Shown here in pieces: positions 36,317-43,352 of a stretch of DNA of 64,000 bases; position 1 is the first letter of the stretch; each line of letters opens with the position of its first letter. The position numbers and the translations under genes are program-made. The notes below the pieces were generated by a model. It had not been told where the DNA came from, ran no database searches, and was given only the letters and a program-made list of their open reading frames with translations. The DNA is from Paracoccus aminovorans (GTDB lineage: Bacteria; Pseudomonadota; Alphaproteobacteria; Rhodobacterales; Rhodobacteraceae): positions 1,443,005 through 1,507,004 of the forward strand of contig NZ_KQ955208.1 of the NCBI RefSeq assembly GCF_001546115.1, read 5' to 3'.

Positions 36317-36734
36317 GCGTTCCGCGGATATTCCCGCCGAAACCCGGCCGGTCTGGGCGCGCGAGGCCAGATTCCTCGCCGAGGAATGGGGCGTCACCAT
36401 CCGCCGCGTCCGACAAATGGCCGAGGAAGGCCGCCTGCGCCGCTCCGGCCGGGGCTTGTTCGACTGGACCCATGGCGAGCTGGTGAAGTTCGGCGCGAGC
36501 TTTCTGGGGCAGGATCGGGCGCGCGGCATCGACGGCGACACGCTGGCCGCTGTGGGCTGGCTCGGCCATTTCTGGGGCCGGAAACCTGCACCCGTCACCG
36601 CCGAAGAGCTCGCGGTCTGGCGCGGTCTCTGCGCGCGCTGGGGCCTGTCCGAACATGACGCCTCGGCGCTGATTGCCCGCGCCGCCGCCATGCGCGGCGA
36701 GCATTGCCCCCCGTTTGCAACCTCTGCCCACTGA
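36309..36734 (+). CDS. DNA-binding protein, possibly terminase small subunit (Nu1-like)
   Basis: A 141-residue protein with an N-terminal winged-helix segment, EEWGVTIRRVRQMAEEGRLR followed by RSGRGLFDWTHGELVKF, which resembles the DNA-binding domain of lambda Nu1 (recognition helix, glycine-rich wing, then a Tyr/Trp-containing strand). The remainder is helical. In lambdoid phages this gene precedes the large terminase, but none is found here. Alternative: a generic MerR/AlpA-type regulator. Confidence 0.5.
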   Translation: MAERSADIPAETRPVWAREARFLAEEWGVTIRRVRQMAEEGRLRRSGRGLFDWTHGELVKFGASFLGQDRARGIDGDTLAAVGWLGHFWGRKPAPVTAEELAVWRGLCARWGLSEHDASALIARAAAMRGEHCPPFATSAH

Positions 36735-36753
36735 CCTTCACCCAGGAGCCGCC

Positions 36754-37041
36754 ATGCCGGTCAAACCGAACAACGCCCCCTTCGACCGCAGCCAGGGCCG
36801 CAATCGCGCTGTCGGCCAGTATCTGACCCGCAGCACCGGGGCGCCCCAGCCCGCCGAAAGCGCGGCCATGCACCTGCTGCGGCTGGCGCATGAGGAAGCC
36901 AGCCGCCTTCTGCCGCCAGCTCCAGACCAGCGTTCCACTCCCGTCGAGCCTGCGGAGACGCCCCGTCATGGAGCGGCTCACCGATGCCGTCGCGCATGCG
37001 CGCCGCGCGCTGCCTTTTGTCGAACACGCGCCGGGTCGTGA
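36754..37041 (+). CDS. Small hypothetical phage protein
   Basis: A 95-codon frame, MPVKPNNAPFDRSQGRNRAV then GQYLTRSTGAPQPAES, with CCAGGAG upstream of ATG 36754. The last ~25 codons overlap the capsid-like gene by 74 bases and are Arg/Ala/Cys-rich, so the natural C-terminus may have been lost by frameshift or deletion. Position between Nu1-like and capsid-like genes is where a large block (terminase, portal, protease) would be missing. Confidence 0.45.
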   Translation: MPVKPNNAPFDRSQGRNRAVGQYLTRSTGAPQPAESAAMHLLRLAHEEASRLLPPAPDQRSTPVEPAETPRHGAAHRCRRACAPRAAFCRTRAGS

Positions 37042-37930
37042 CCTGGACCGCACCCTACGCATTCCGATGCCGGCGGCGCGCATGGTCACGCTCGACATCG
37101 GCGCCGATCATCTGCCCGTCTTCGATGCGCCGTCAGGCAACCAGCCCAGCGAAGCCATGACCCTGGCCGAAAGCCTGCTGACCCATGCCCGCACGTTGCA
37201 AGCCGGGGCGCATCTGCTGATCGAGCCCAAGGGCCGCGTCATCGAGACCGGCACCGGCGTGCCCGCGCTTCAGGTGGTGCCCATGGGCCTCGAGGTGGTG
37301 CGGGCCGCGCCCTTCGCGGTGGTGACGGACCCGGATGGCGATCTGGACCCCGAGAACCCGGGCACGGCCGCGCTGACGCCGCTTGCCTCTGTCTTGGTCG
37401 GTGATCGTATCGACCGGCCGGACGATCTGAAAAACTACGTGTTCCGCGTCTCGCTGACCCGCCGTGAACAGAAGGACCGTCGCGACGGCGAGCTGCTGGC
37501 CGCTCTGCTGCACGCCATCACGCTGGGTCTGGCGCAGGCGGCCGATGCCGAGCTTCTGGGCGCGATCCTGGCGGCTGATCCGGGGGTGTTCAGCCTGGGC
37601 GCCGCTGCGGCCAAGGGCGTGCGCTTTCACGAGCTGCGCGCTATCGTCGGTACCGATGAGGCGCTGAACGGTTCGGATTTCGGCCCGGGCTATGGCGACC
37701 AGGCCGGCCGGTTGTTCGTCCATTCGATCCCGGCCGAGCTGTGCGCCGCCGCCGACCGGACGGTGATCGGCGCTTTCGACCGCTTCGGTCTGGCCATCGG
37801 CGGCGAGCTCCGGCTGTTGATCGACCGCACCGCCGGCGATGGCAGTCTGACCGCCACCTGCTGGTGCGCGATGAAGGCCGTCCTGCCCGACCCGGGCTTT
37901 GCCTGGCGCTTTACCCCGGTGATGCCGTGA
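36968..37930 (+). CDS. Phage major capsid-like protein (tentative)
   Basis: A 320-residue protein. Features compatible with an HK97/lambda E-type coat protein are a central helical stretch (LKNYVFRVSLTRREQKDRRD ... LLAALLHAITLGLAQAADAEL), a domain ending VIGAFDRFGLAIGGELRLLI, and a C-terminus TCWCAMKAVLPDPGFAWRF like the usual end of such proteins. It lacks a delta/scaffold region and no protease gene is nearby. It starts in an ATGG context overlapping the previous frame, and the following gene overlaps its stop (TGATG). Assignment rests on position and general shape. Confidence 0.5.
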   Translation: MERLTDAVAHARRALPFVEHAPGRDLDRTLRIPMPAARMVTLDIGADHLPVFDAPSGNQPSEAMTLAESLLTHARTLQAGAHLLIEPKGRVIETGTGVPALQVVPMGLEVVRAAPFAVVTDPDGDLDPENPGTAALTPLASVLVGDRIDRPDDLKNYVFRVSLTRREQKDRRDGELLAALLHAITLGLAQAADAELLGAILAADPGVFSLGAAAAKGVRFHELRAIVGTDEALNGSDFGPGYGDQAGRLFVHSIPAELCAAADRTVIGAFDRFGLAIGGELRLLIDRTAGDGSLTATCWCAMKAVLPDPGFAWRFTPVMP

Positions 37931-38160
37931 TGGGCCTGCGGGACTGGTTCAGCCCCCGCAGCGCGCATCGGCCCGCACCTGCGGCGCCGGGGAACATGCT
38001 GCCGGCCGAGGTCGTGGCGGTGGTGCGGGCGGCAAGCATCCGCAACGCCAACCGCCCGGATGCCGAGGGCAGCCCGATCATCCATGTGACGGCGCCGGCG
38101 CTGGGCCGGTTCCGCTGGGTCGATCTGGACAAGGCTGCCGACCGCATTTCGGATGCCTGA
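37930..38160 (+). CDS. Small head-tail-joining-like protein, possibly truncated by an in-frame stop
   Basis: A 76-residue protein, MGLRDWFSPRSAHRPAPAAP to FRWVDLDKAADRISDA, starting in the stop codon of the capsid-like gene. After the TGA at 38158 the same frame continues sensibly (PELTPAQCFRAAQLIEAAVG) up to the next start codon. This suggests a longer original protein of about 97 residues cut by one base change. Position matches lambda FI/FII-type genes. Confidence 0.5.
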   Translation: MGLRDWFSPRSAHRPAPAAPGNMLPAEVVAVVRAASIRNANRPDAEGSPIIHVTAPALGRFRWVDLDKAADRISDA

Positions 38161-38221
38161 CCCGAGCTGACGCCCGCCCAGTGCTTCCGCGCGGCCCAGC
38201 TGATCGAGGCGGCGGTGGGTG

Positions 38222-38437
38222 ATGATGTTCGAGATCGAGATCATCGGCCAGACCCGGCCAGCCTCGCCCCTGCGCTCCGCACCGCGGGCAGGGATCATCC
38301 TGCATGGTCAGGCCCGCTTTGCCGGCGAGTGCATCAGCGTGGACTGGGCGACTGCGCTGCACCTGATCGCCAACGGCCGCGCCAAGCCCGCGCCGGGCGT
38401 GGTGATACCGCTGGTGGACCCGGAGCGGCGCCAATGA
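38222..38437 (+). CDS. Small hypothetical phage protein between capsid-like and GpZ-like genes
   Basis: A protein of about 71 residues (MMFEIEIIGQTRPASPLRSA ...) with alternating beta-type strands (GIILHGQARFAGECISVDW). The start could be any of three consecutive codons at 38219-38227. Its stop overlaps the next start as ATGA. Probably a virion-joining protein by position; no clear homology seen. Confidence 0.5.
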   Translation: MMFEIEIIGQTRPASPLRSAPRAGIILHGQARFAGECISVDWATALHLIANGRAKPAPGVVIPLVDPERRQ

Positions 38438-39033
38438 GCCGATGGAGCCGCCGCATCCCCAGCCCGCAAGTTTCCATCGAGGTTGATCTTCACCAGGTCA
38501 AGATGGTGATTGATGAGCTGAAAAGTACCAAGGAGGAGGTCGGCGCTTCCCTATCCAAAGCGCTGCGCCGTACCGCCAGCGCCTTGCGCGTCATGTCGTC
38601 CAAGCGCCTGATTCCCGAACTTCAGCTGCGCCGCGCTATGGACCTGCGCAAACGGCTGAAAACCATGAAGGTACGGGCCAAGGGCAAGGACGCCGAACAG
38701 GTGATCGGCTTGTGGTTCGGGCTGTCCAGGATGCCGGTCTCGGCCTTCAAGGGCCGGCCCGTACAGACCGGCAAAGGCGTGAGCTTTCGAGGCAGAGAAT
38801 ATGAGGGCCGATTCCTGGCAACCATGCCAGGAAAGACGCATGCCGGAATGTTCCGCCGCAAGGGTCGTGCGCGTTTGCCGATTGTCGGTCAGAACGTCGA
38901 GATCAAGGATATGGTGGACCCGATCATCGAGGATGAAATCTTCCCGAAGGCGACGGAAATATCCATCCGGAACTTCCTGCATGATCTGAAGTGGCGTGCC
39001 CGCCAGCGGAACAAGCCTTCAGCCGGGGAATAG
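38434..39033 (+). CDS. Phage minor tail protein Z-like (GpZ) tail-completion protein
   Basis: A 199-residue protein matching the GPZ family pattern: helical N-terminus (KALRRTASALRVMSSKRLIP), then a beta-rich part with GLWFGLSRMPVSAFKGRPVQ, GVSFRGREYEGRFLATMPGK, a histidine/arginine stretch HAGMFRRKGRARLPI and a C-terminal IEDEIFPKATEI. In lambda gpZ completes the tail end that joins the head. ATG 38434 overlaps the preceding stop. It is the last virion gene in the element; no other tail genes follow. Confidence 0.7.
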   Translation: MSRWSRRIPSPQVSIEVDLHQVKMVIDELKSTKEEVGASLSKALRRTASALRVMSSKRLIPELQLRRAMDLRKRLKTMKVRAKGKDAEQVIGLWFGLSRMPVSAFKGRPVQTGKGVSFRGREYEGRFLATMPGKTHAGMFRRKGRARLPIVGQNVEIKDMVDPIIEDEIFPKATEISIRNFLHDLKWRARQRNKPSAGE

Positions 39034-39570
39034 CATCAGGATACCCGGCGCGTCGCTCATGGGGCGGGACGGGCGGACGGGCGGGATGCGCCTGGCCTCT
39101 CTTCATCAGCCGAAGCATCCGGGCAAGTCGGCGAGTGCCCCATAACCCCGACATGGCGCGGCCGTGGCCTTGTCGGCGCGGCGCCACAGCCCCGGTGCAG
39201 CACATGCTGGCCGGGGCTTTCTTGTGCCGCGCGGCTGGGTCCGGTTCATCCACCGCTGGCGGTTGGATGCCTTGCCTCACGCGCGGCGCTGGGCTTTCCC
39301 CCAATGGGGGAATACCTCGACAGCTTGGGCATTACCTAGCGCGGCGCTGGGCGGGATTGTTCAACCTGCAATGCAGGGCGAGCCCCGGCACCGACAGCAC
39401 GGGCAGGCCACGATGCCCTCAATTTGAGAACGGATGCCGCTGGCGGTTGGACCGTTGCACCCACATCCACCAACGGTGGTTGTTGCAGCCTTACCACATC
39501 CCCCATTGGGGGTTGTCGTAGAGCGCGGATCACTTCCGCCAACGGCGGAAGTCCTCAGGCTGAGGATGGA
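39034..39570. other. 537-bp non-coding segment with an array of short palindromes
   Basis: No convincing gene. It holds four perfect palindromes of one pattern, CC-N-CC-N3-GG-N-GG: 39298-39310 (centre AAT), 39467-39479 (AAC), 39500-39512 (ATT) and 39532-39552 (AAC, arms extended to 9 bp ACTTCCGCC / GGCGGAAGT). Related CCGCTGGCGG half-forms occur near 39251-39262 and 39436-39446. It lies between the last virion gene and brnA. Confidence 0.7.
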
Positions 39571-39813
39571 TCAGACCCCGGCCAGCTTGCGCAGCGCCTC
39601 GTCTATGCGGCTTTGCCAGCCCGGGCCGCCGGCCTTGAAATAGGCGATCACCTCGGGGCTAAGCCGGATGGTGGTGCTGACCTTGGGGTTTTCCAGCTTC
39701 GGCCGGCCGCGCTGGACCGTGGCCTTGGCGGCGCGCCTTTCCCAATAGGGCGTCGCCAGGTCGGGCGCGTCGTCGTCAAAATCGGGGGGCATAGGCTTTC
39801 TGTTCGCGGTCAT
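39571..39813 (-). CDS. brnA: BrnA-type antitoxin
   Basis: An 80-residue protein with an acidic N-terminus (MPPDFDDDAPDLATPYWERR) and a C-terminal ribbon-helix-helix-type DNA-binding region: KVSTTIRLSPEVIAYFKAGG followed by PGWQSRIDEALRKL, the hallmark of BrnA. It lies directly behind brnT and overlaps it by 38 bases if ATG 39813 is used, or 17 if ATG 39792 is used. It neutralises BrnT and should repress the operon. Confidence 0.85.
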   Translation of the reverse strand: MTANRKPMPPDFDDDAPDLATPYWERRAAKATVQRGRPKLENPKVSTTIRLSPEVIAYFKAGGPGWQSRIDEALRKLAGV

Positions 39814-40048
39814 TGGCCTTCCTCATGCTGATGACGTGGGCGGTTTCGCCGCGCGGCGTCCAGACCATCACCACCATGCGGCCGCGCAGGAAGCCGATGC
39901 TGATGAGGCGGGTTTCGCCATAGTCGAAGCGATCATCCTCGAACGTCAGGGTCGCGCCAGCCAGAACCTCGGCGCCGTCCGCTTCAAGATCGATCCCCCG
40001 CTCGGCAAGGGTCTTGGCGCGCTTCGCCGGGTCGCTGGTGCATTTCAT
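39776..40048 (-). CDS. brnT: BrnT-type RNase toxin
   Basis: A 90-residue protein of the BrnT family (RelE-like fold): DPAKRAKTLAERGIDLEADG in the first half, LTFEDDRFDYGETRLISIGF and the C-terminal VVMVWTPRGETAHVISMRKANDRE with the typical R-x-IS-x-R-x-A pattern. Toxin first, antitoxin second is the normal brnTA order. It likely stabilises element 1. No Shine-Dalgarno is obvious before the ATG. Confidence 0.87.
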   Translation of the reverse strand: MKCTSDPAKRAKTLAERGIDLEADGAEVLAGATLTFEDDRFDYGETRLISIGFLRGRMVVMVWTPRGETAHVISMRKANDREQKAYAPRF

Positions 40049-40096
40049 GTAGTAACAATAATTATGAGGGGCACGGGCGTCAATATCTGTAGTAAC
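40048..40096. promoter_or_regulatory. Candidate brnTA operator: two direct repeats
   Basis: TGTAGTAAC occurs at 40048-40056 and 40088-40096, exactly 40 bp apart, in AT-rich DNA just upstream of brnT. BrnA autoregulates in known systems, so these are plausible binding sites; not proven. Confidence 0.4.
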
Positions 40097-40163
40097 GGAA
40101 AGCGGTAGTCAGGGCTTGAGGCGCAGCACCACGGCTTTGCCAGAGAGGCGCGGCGAGGTGCCG

Positions 40164-40511
40164 TCATGCTTCGACGAAGCCAATCGCTCTTTTGTCTCCT
40201 GCTTGGGTAAGGATCAAGCGCCATTGAAGGTTTGTTTTGGCAAGAACCTCATTTCCAGCCTGAATGGCCATCAGCGCCTCTTCGTCTGACGTGGCCGCGC
40301 GAACACCAGGCAACGCCAGATCGATTGCCGCTGCAAGAAGATTTCTACCAGGTTCGGGAGCCGGAAATGCCTTTTCCAAGGCGTTCAGAATTTCGCTGTT
40401 CTGGCTTCGGCCGCTCTTCTCTGCGGCAGCTTTGATCCTGTCACGTAGCGCAGCGGACATCCTTACCATCATGCCGACAGTTTCGCCGTCGCCTATTCTC
40501 GGTTGGACCAT
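40164..40511 (-). CDS. Arc-family ribbon-helix-helix DNA-binding protein
   Basis: A 115-residue protein with an N-terminal Arc-like RHH domain: VGMMVRMSAALRDRIKAAAE then KSGRSQNSEILNALEKAF (NSEI is the conserved Arc signature). A C-terminal domain of about 60 residues is of unknown function. ATG 40511 has AAGGGG upstream. It is divergent from a second Arc-type gene at 41461, originally across a short shared promoter now split by an IS. Confidence 0.85.
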   Translation of the reverse strand: MVQPRIGDGETVGMMVRMSAALRDRIKAAAEKSGRSQNSEILNALEKAFPAPEPGRNLLAAAIDLALPGVRAATSDEEALMAIQAGNEVLAKTNLQWRLILTQAGDKRAIGFVEA

Positions 40512-40569
40512 AACAAACCCCTTTTGCAACTACTGTGAAAACAGGCCTTGACTGTCAATGCAGTCTCGG

Positions 40570-40584
40570 TAGTGTCAGACACTA
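40570..40584. promoter_or_regulatory. 15-bp perfect palindromic operator candidate
   Basis: TAGTGTC-A-GACACTA. It sits between the two divergent Arc-type genes (before IS insertion) and is the obvious candidate binding site for one or both. Confidence 0.6.
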
Positions 40585-40604
40585 TAGTAGTTTCATAAGG
40601 ACTA

Positions 40605-41455
40605 GGTGGTGTTGACAAAAGGGATTCACAGGGTGGCCTGATCGTGATTCAAGCTGGTACCTGCAATGGAGACCAGCTTGGCACGAGACCTGATGTCGGA
40701 CGAGGAATGGGCGTTTCATGAGCGCTTCATTCTGGCCGTGCGCGCCCCGAACGGGCGCAAGCCCGCAAATCACCGCCTTGTTCTTGATGGGATTTTCTGG
40801 ATCGCGCGGACCGGCTCTCCTTGGCGCGACCTCCCAGAAGAGTTCGGGAAGTGGTCCAGTGTCTACCGCCAGTTCCGGCGCTGGACCCTGGCGGGGTTGT
40901 GGGAGCAGATCCTCGAAGCGCTGAACGAAAGTCGGATCGTGCCGGATGCGCTCCAGATGATCGACAGCACCGTGATCCGCGCCCATCATCAGGCAGCGGG
41001 CGCAAAAGGGGGACTCCAAGACAGGGTTTTGGCCGTTCAAGAGGTGGTTTCACGACCAAGGTCCACCTGCGCGTCAATGCTGCCGGGCTGCCAATGAGGT
41101 CGGACATCACGCCGGGCCAGACATCGGACTACCTGGGCTTTGATCTGGTCATGGACGACAACCTGCCGGAGCCTTGCATCCTGCTGGCCGATCGCGGCTA
41201 TGACTCCGACAAGGTTCGCAAAACCATGGAGGCGCGTAGCATCCTGCCGGTGGTCCCGATGCGCAAGTCTCGCAGGCTCCGTGTCGCTGTCGATCGCAGG
41301 CTCTACCGGCTGCGGAACCTTGTCGAGCGGTGCTTCAACAAGCTCAAGAACGCTCGCCGTGTCGCCACCCGCTACGACAAGACCGCCGAAAGCTTCCTTG
41401 GCTTCATCGATATCACGTCGATCCGCCTCTGGCTCCGCCATTTGTCAACATGACC
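40605..41455 (+). mobile_element. IS5-family insertion sequence (IS427-like), 851 bp
   Basis: Ends are imperfect inverted repeats: GGTGGTGTTGACAAAAGG on the left and, inverted, GGTCATGTTGACAAATGG on the right. A TA dinucleotide flanks both sides (40603-40604 and 41456-41457), the expected 2-bp target duplication of this group. It carries a two-frame transposase. Confidence 0.88.
40666..41453 (+). CDS. IS5-family transposase, two frames joined by -1 frameshift
   Basis: The first frame (40666-41097) has the N-terminal DUF4096-like region (LMSDEEWAFHERFIL, RTGSPWRDLPEEFGKWSSVY) and IDSTVIRAHHQAAGAKGG with the first catalytic Asp. The continuation is in the -1 frame: GTPRQGFGRSRGGFTTKVHL, ILLADRGYDSDKVR with the second Asp, and YRLRNLVERCFNKLK with the Glu of the DDE triad. 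The switch point is AAAAGGGGG at 41004-41012, a slippery run typical of this IS group. Both parts look intact, so the IS may be active. Confidence 0.88.
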
Positions 41456-41460
41456 TAACG

Positions 41461-41640
41461 ATGAACACCATTCAATCCCGTGCAGGCGGCAAGACTGTCG
41501 GAACCACCCTGCGGATGTCGCGCGAGCTTCACGATGAAATGAAAATCCAAGCCATCAAGGCTGGTCGGTCGTTCAACACGCATGTCGTCATGCTGCTGAA
41601 AGAGGCGATCCCCGCCGATGCCCAGCGCCCGCAATCCTGA
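41461..41640 (+). CDS. Small Arc-family ribbon-helix-helix protein
   Basis: A 59-residue protein: GGKTVGTTLRMSRELHDEMK then IQAIKAGRSFNTHVVMLLKE, an Arc-type RHH domain related to the one at 40164-40511. Its AAGGA ribosome binding site lies at 40596-40600, on the far side of the IS insertion. Without the IS it would be 8 bases from the ATG. Expression is probably lost or now depends on the IS. Confidence 0.78.
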   Translation: MNTIQSRAGGKTVGTTLRMSRELHDEMKIQAIKAGRSFNTHVVMLLKEAIPADAQRPQS

Positions 41641-41710
41641 AATGAAAGCGGCCGGGCAGCGTTGCACCGCTGACACCGGCCTTGATGTCCCCGAGAAAGG
41701 ACATTTCCCC

Positions 41711-41935
41711 ATGAATATCCCCGAAAATCCCTGCAAAGGCAACCTGCCGGTTTCGCCAGCGCCCCGGCGCCGGCCCGGCCAGCCCAAGCGCAAAGCCACC
41801 GAAAAGCGCGTCAGCCGCGCTGCCAGCCTGATCCAGGACCATATCGCACTGCTGACCGCCCAGCGCATCACGCTGCCCGTCCTCGGTCTCGAGGTCGCGC
41901 TGGCCGAGCTATGCCAGATCGGGGGTGCGCAATGA
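41711..41935 (+). CDS. Small basic hypothetical protein
   Basis: A 74-residue protein, MNIPENPCKGNLPVSPAPRR followed by a Lys/Arg-rich middle and a helical end (LGLEVALAELCQIGGAQ). AAAGGAC upstream of ATG 41711. Its stop overlaps the next start within GATCGGGGGTGCGCAATGA. Function unknown; position among phage regulatory genes. Confidence 0.6.
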   Translation: MNIPENPCKGNLPVSPAPRRRPGQPKRKATEKRVSRAASLIQDHIALLTAQRITLPVLGLEVALAELCQIGGAQ

Positions 41936-42282
41936 ACCGCCGCGATCTGATCGCCCTGCCGGCCGTCGTCGCGTTGGCACCTGCGCAGGCGCTGGGCGCT
42001 GCCGCCGCTCCGGCTTCCTTGCTGGCGCTGTGGCAGCACGCGAAGGCGCTGAACGACCGCCTCGAGGCGACCGAGCGCGCCGAGGATCCGGTCGCCTGGG
42101 ATGCCGGCATGGCGCAGCTCATCCATCTTCAGTACCGGATCGCCGCGGCGCCGGCCTGCTCGCCCGAGGCTTGGGCGATCAAGGTGTTGAGCGCCGATGA
42201 CGGCGGTGCCATCCAGAACGCCAGCGATCTGGGCCGCGCCTTGGTCGACCAGGCGCGCAGCATGATCGGGGGTGCGCAATGA
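41932..42282 (+). CDS. Hypothetical protein with twin-arginine-like N-terminus
   Basis: A 116-residue protein beginning MNRRDLIALPAVVALAPAQA, which looks like a Tat signal, followed by a helical domain (LLALWQHAKALNDRLEATER). It ends in IGGAQ, as the preceding gene does. Whether it is exported is unclear. ATGA-coupled on both sides. Confidence 0.6.
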   Translation: MNRRDLIALPAVVALAPAQALGAAAAPASLLALWQHAKALNDRLEATERAEDPVAWDAGMAQLIHLQYRIAAAPACSPEAWAIKVLSADDGGAIQNASDLGRALVDQARSMIGGAQ

Positions 42283-42713
42283 GCCGCCGTCCCACCGCCG
42301 CCGGCACGGCGCTGTCCGCAGCCGCGCGCCAGCAGATCGACACCATCATGGCCGCGGCGCGCAACCAGATCGAAACCGTTCTGCAGCGCGAGGTTTCGCG
42401 ACTGGTCATGCGCGCGCAAGAGGACGCAAGGGAAGCGGCTGGGCGGTGCCGCGAGGCCGCCCGTGGCGTTCTTCGCGGTCAACATGACGCAAGCGCCGAA
42501 AGCCACCGACAGCATGGCCCGGCCTCTCTCCAACCCATGCTGCTGCGCGATGTGCAGATTGCCCAGGCGCTGGGCGTCCATCGCAACACGATCTGGAACC
42601 GGGTGAGAGAGGGCAAATTCCCCGCGCCGATCAAATGGGACGGCATCACCGTATGGCGCAGAGCGGATATCGAAGATTTCGTTGGCGCGCTGATCGAAGG
42701 AAACCAGCCATGA
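42279..42713 (+). CDS. AlpA-like regulator with N-terminal helical extension
   Basis: A 144-residue protein. The first ~60 residues are a long helix (ARQQIDTIMAAARNQIETVL). The C-terminal ~55 residues are an AlpA/MerR-like DNA-binding domain: LLRDVQIAQALGVHRNTIWN, RVREGKFPAPIKWDG and VWRRADIEDFV. The middle (GVLRGQHDASAESHRQHGPA) is odd, so two original genes may have fused. AlpA proteins often control excision or early genes of prophages and satellites. Confidence 0.72.
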   Translation: MSRRPTAAGTALSAAARQQIDTIMAAARNQIETVLQREVSRLVMRAQEDAREAAGRCREAARGVLRGQHDASAESHRQHGPASLQPMLLRDVQIAQALGVHRNTIWNRVREGKFPAPIKWDGITVWRRADIEDFVGALIEGNQP

Positions 42714-42928
42714 CCCATCCGGCCGACCTGCCACTCCCCGCGAACGACCAGACCGAAGCCGTCATCATCGCCGACGACATCCTGCGCCGCGTCTATGCGA
42801 TGCCGGCCCCTCAACAGCGCCGCGTGGTCGAATGGCTGCGCGGGCATTCCGACCCCGGCCTGCGCGATCTTGCCGCGCCGCTGGCGGAGGTGCTTATCCT
42901 TCGCCGGCTGATCGGGGGTGAACCATGA
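42710..42928 (+). CDS. Small hypothetical protein
   Basis: A 72-residue, probably helical protein (IIADDILRRVYAMPAPQQRR, VVEWLRGHSDPGLRDLA). Coupled to its neighbours by 4-base overlaps on both sides. No family recognised. Confidence 0.6.
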   Translation: MTHPADLPLPANDQTEAVIIADDILRRVYAMPAPQQRRVVEWLRGHSDPGLRDLAAPLAEVLILRRLIGGEP

Positions 42929-43146
42929 TCCGGCTTGCCCATCCTGCCCCGCCGCTCTGGCGCCGGGCGGTGGTCTTCACCGCTTGCCTCACCCTGATCC
43001 TTGCCTTCGGCGCCGCGGCGCTGGGCGCCCTGCTGGCCCCGCATCTCGACTGGGCGGGCCTCTGGGGCGATCTGTCCGACTTTGCCGCCCCCACGGCCGC
43101 CCAGGCGCGCGGCGAGGGCTGGGCGGCCCTTTCCGAAAGGGCATGA
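42925..43146 (+). CDS. Small single-pass membrane protein
   Basis: A 73-residue protein with one hydrophobic segment (AVVFTACLTLILAFGAAALG) and a short polar tail. ATGA overlaps at both ends. Unknown function within element 1. Confidence 0.6.
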   Translation: MIRLAHPAPPLWRRAVVFTACLTLILAFGAAALGALLAPHLDWAGLWGDLSDFAAPTAAQARGEGWAALSERA

Positions 43147-43352
43147 CCATGGGTAAGCTGACCCCGATCTTGGCGAGCGAGAAAGCCGCAGCCGAGTTGC
43201 TGGATATGAAGCCGGCTGATTTTCGTGCCCTTGTCGCCTCGGGCCACCTTCCCAGGGGCCGTGAAATCGCGCCTGGCTTGGTTCGCTGGGATGCCGAACA
43301 GCTGCGAACGCTCGGCCGCGGTGACGCAGTTGACGGAGGGATCGACTGGTGA
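43143..43352 (+). CDS. Small helix-turn-helix protein, possible excisionase
   Basis: A 69-residue protein: LTPILASEKAAAELLDMKPA then DFRALVASGHLPRGREIAPG and LVRWDAEQL, an excisionase-type winged helix. It directly precedes and overlaps the integrase gene (GTGA), the usual xis-int arrangement. Confidence 0.65.
   Translation: MTMGKLTPILASEKAAAELLDMKPADFRALVASGHLPRGREIAPGLVRWDAEQLRTLGRGDAVDGGIDW

Noticed and set aside
39164-39427. Plus-strand ORFs in the palindrome-rich segment of element 1
   Set aside because: Trp/Arg/His-rich translations with no start site; several alternative frames overlap. The palindromes are the better explanation for this DNA.
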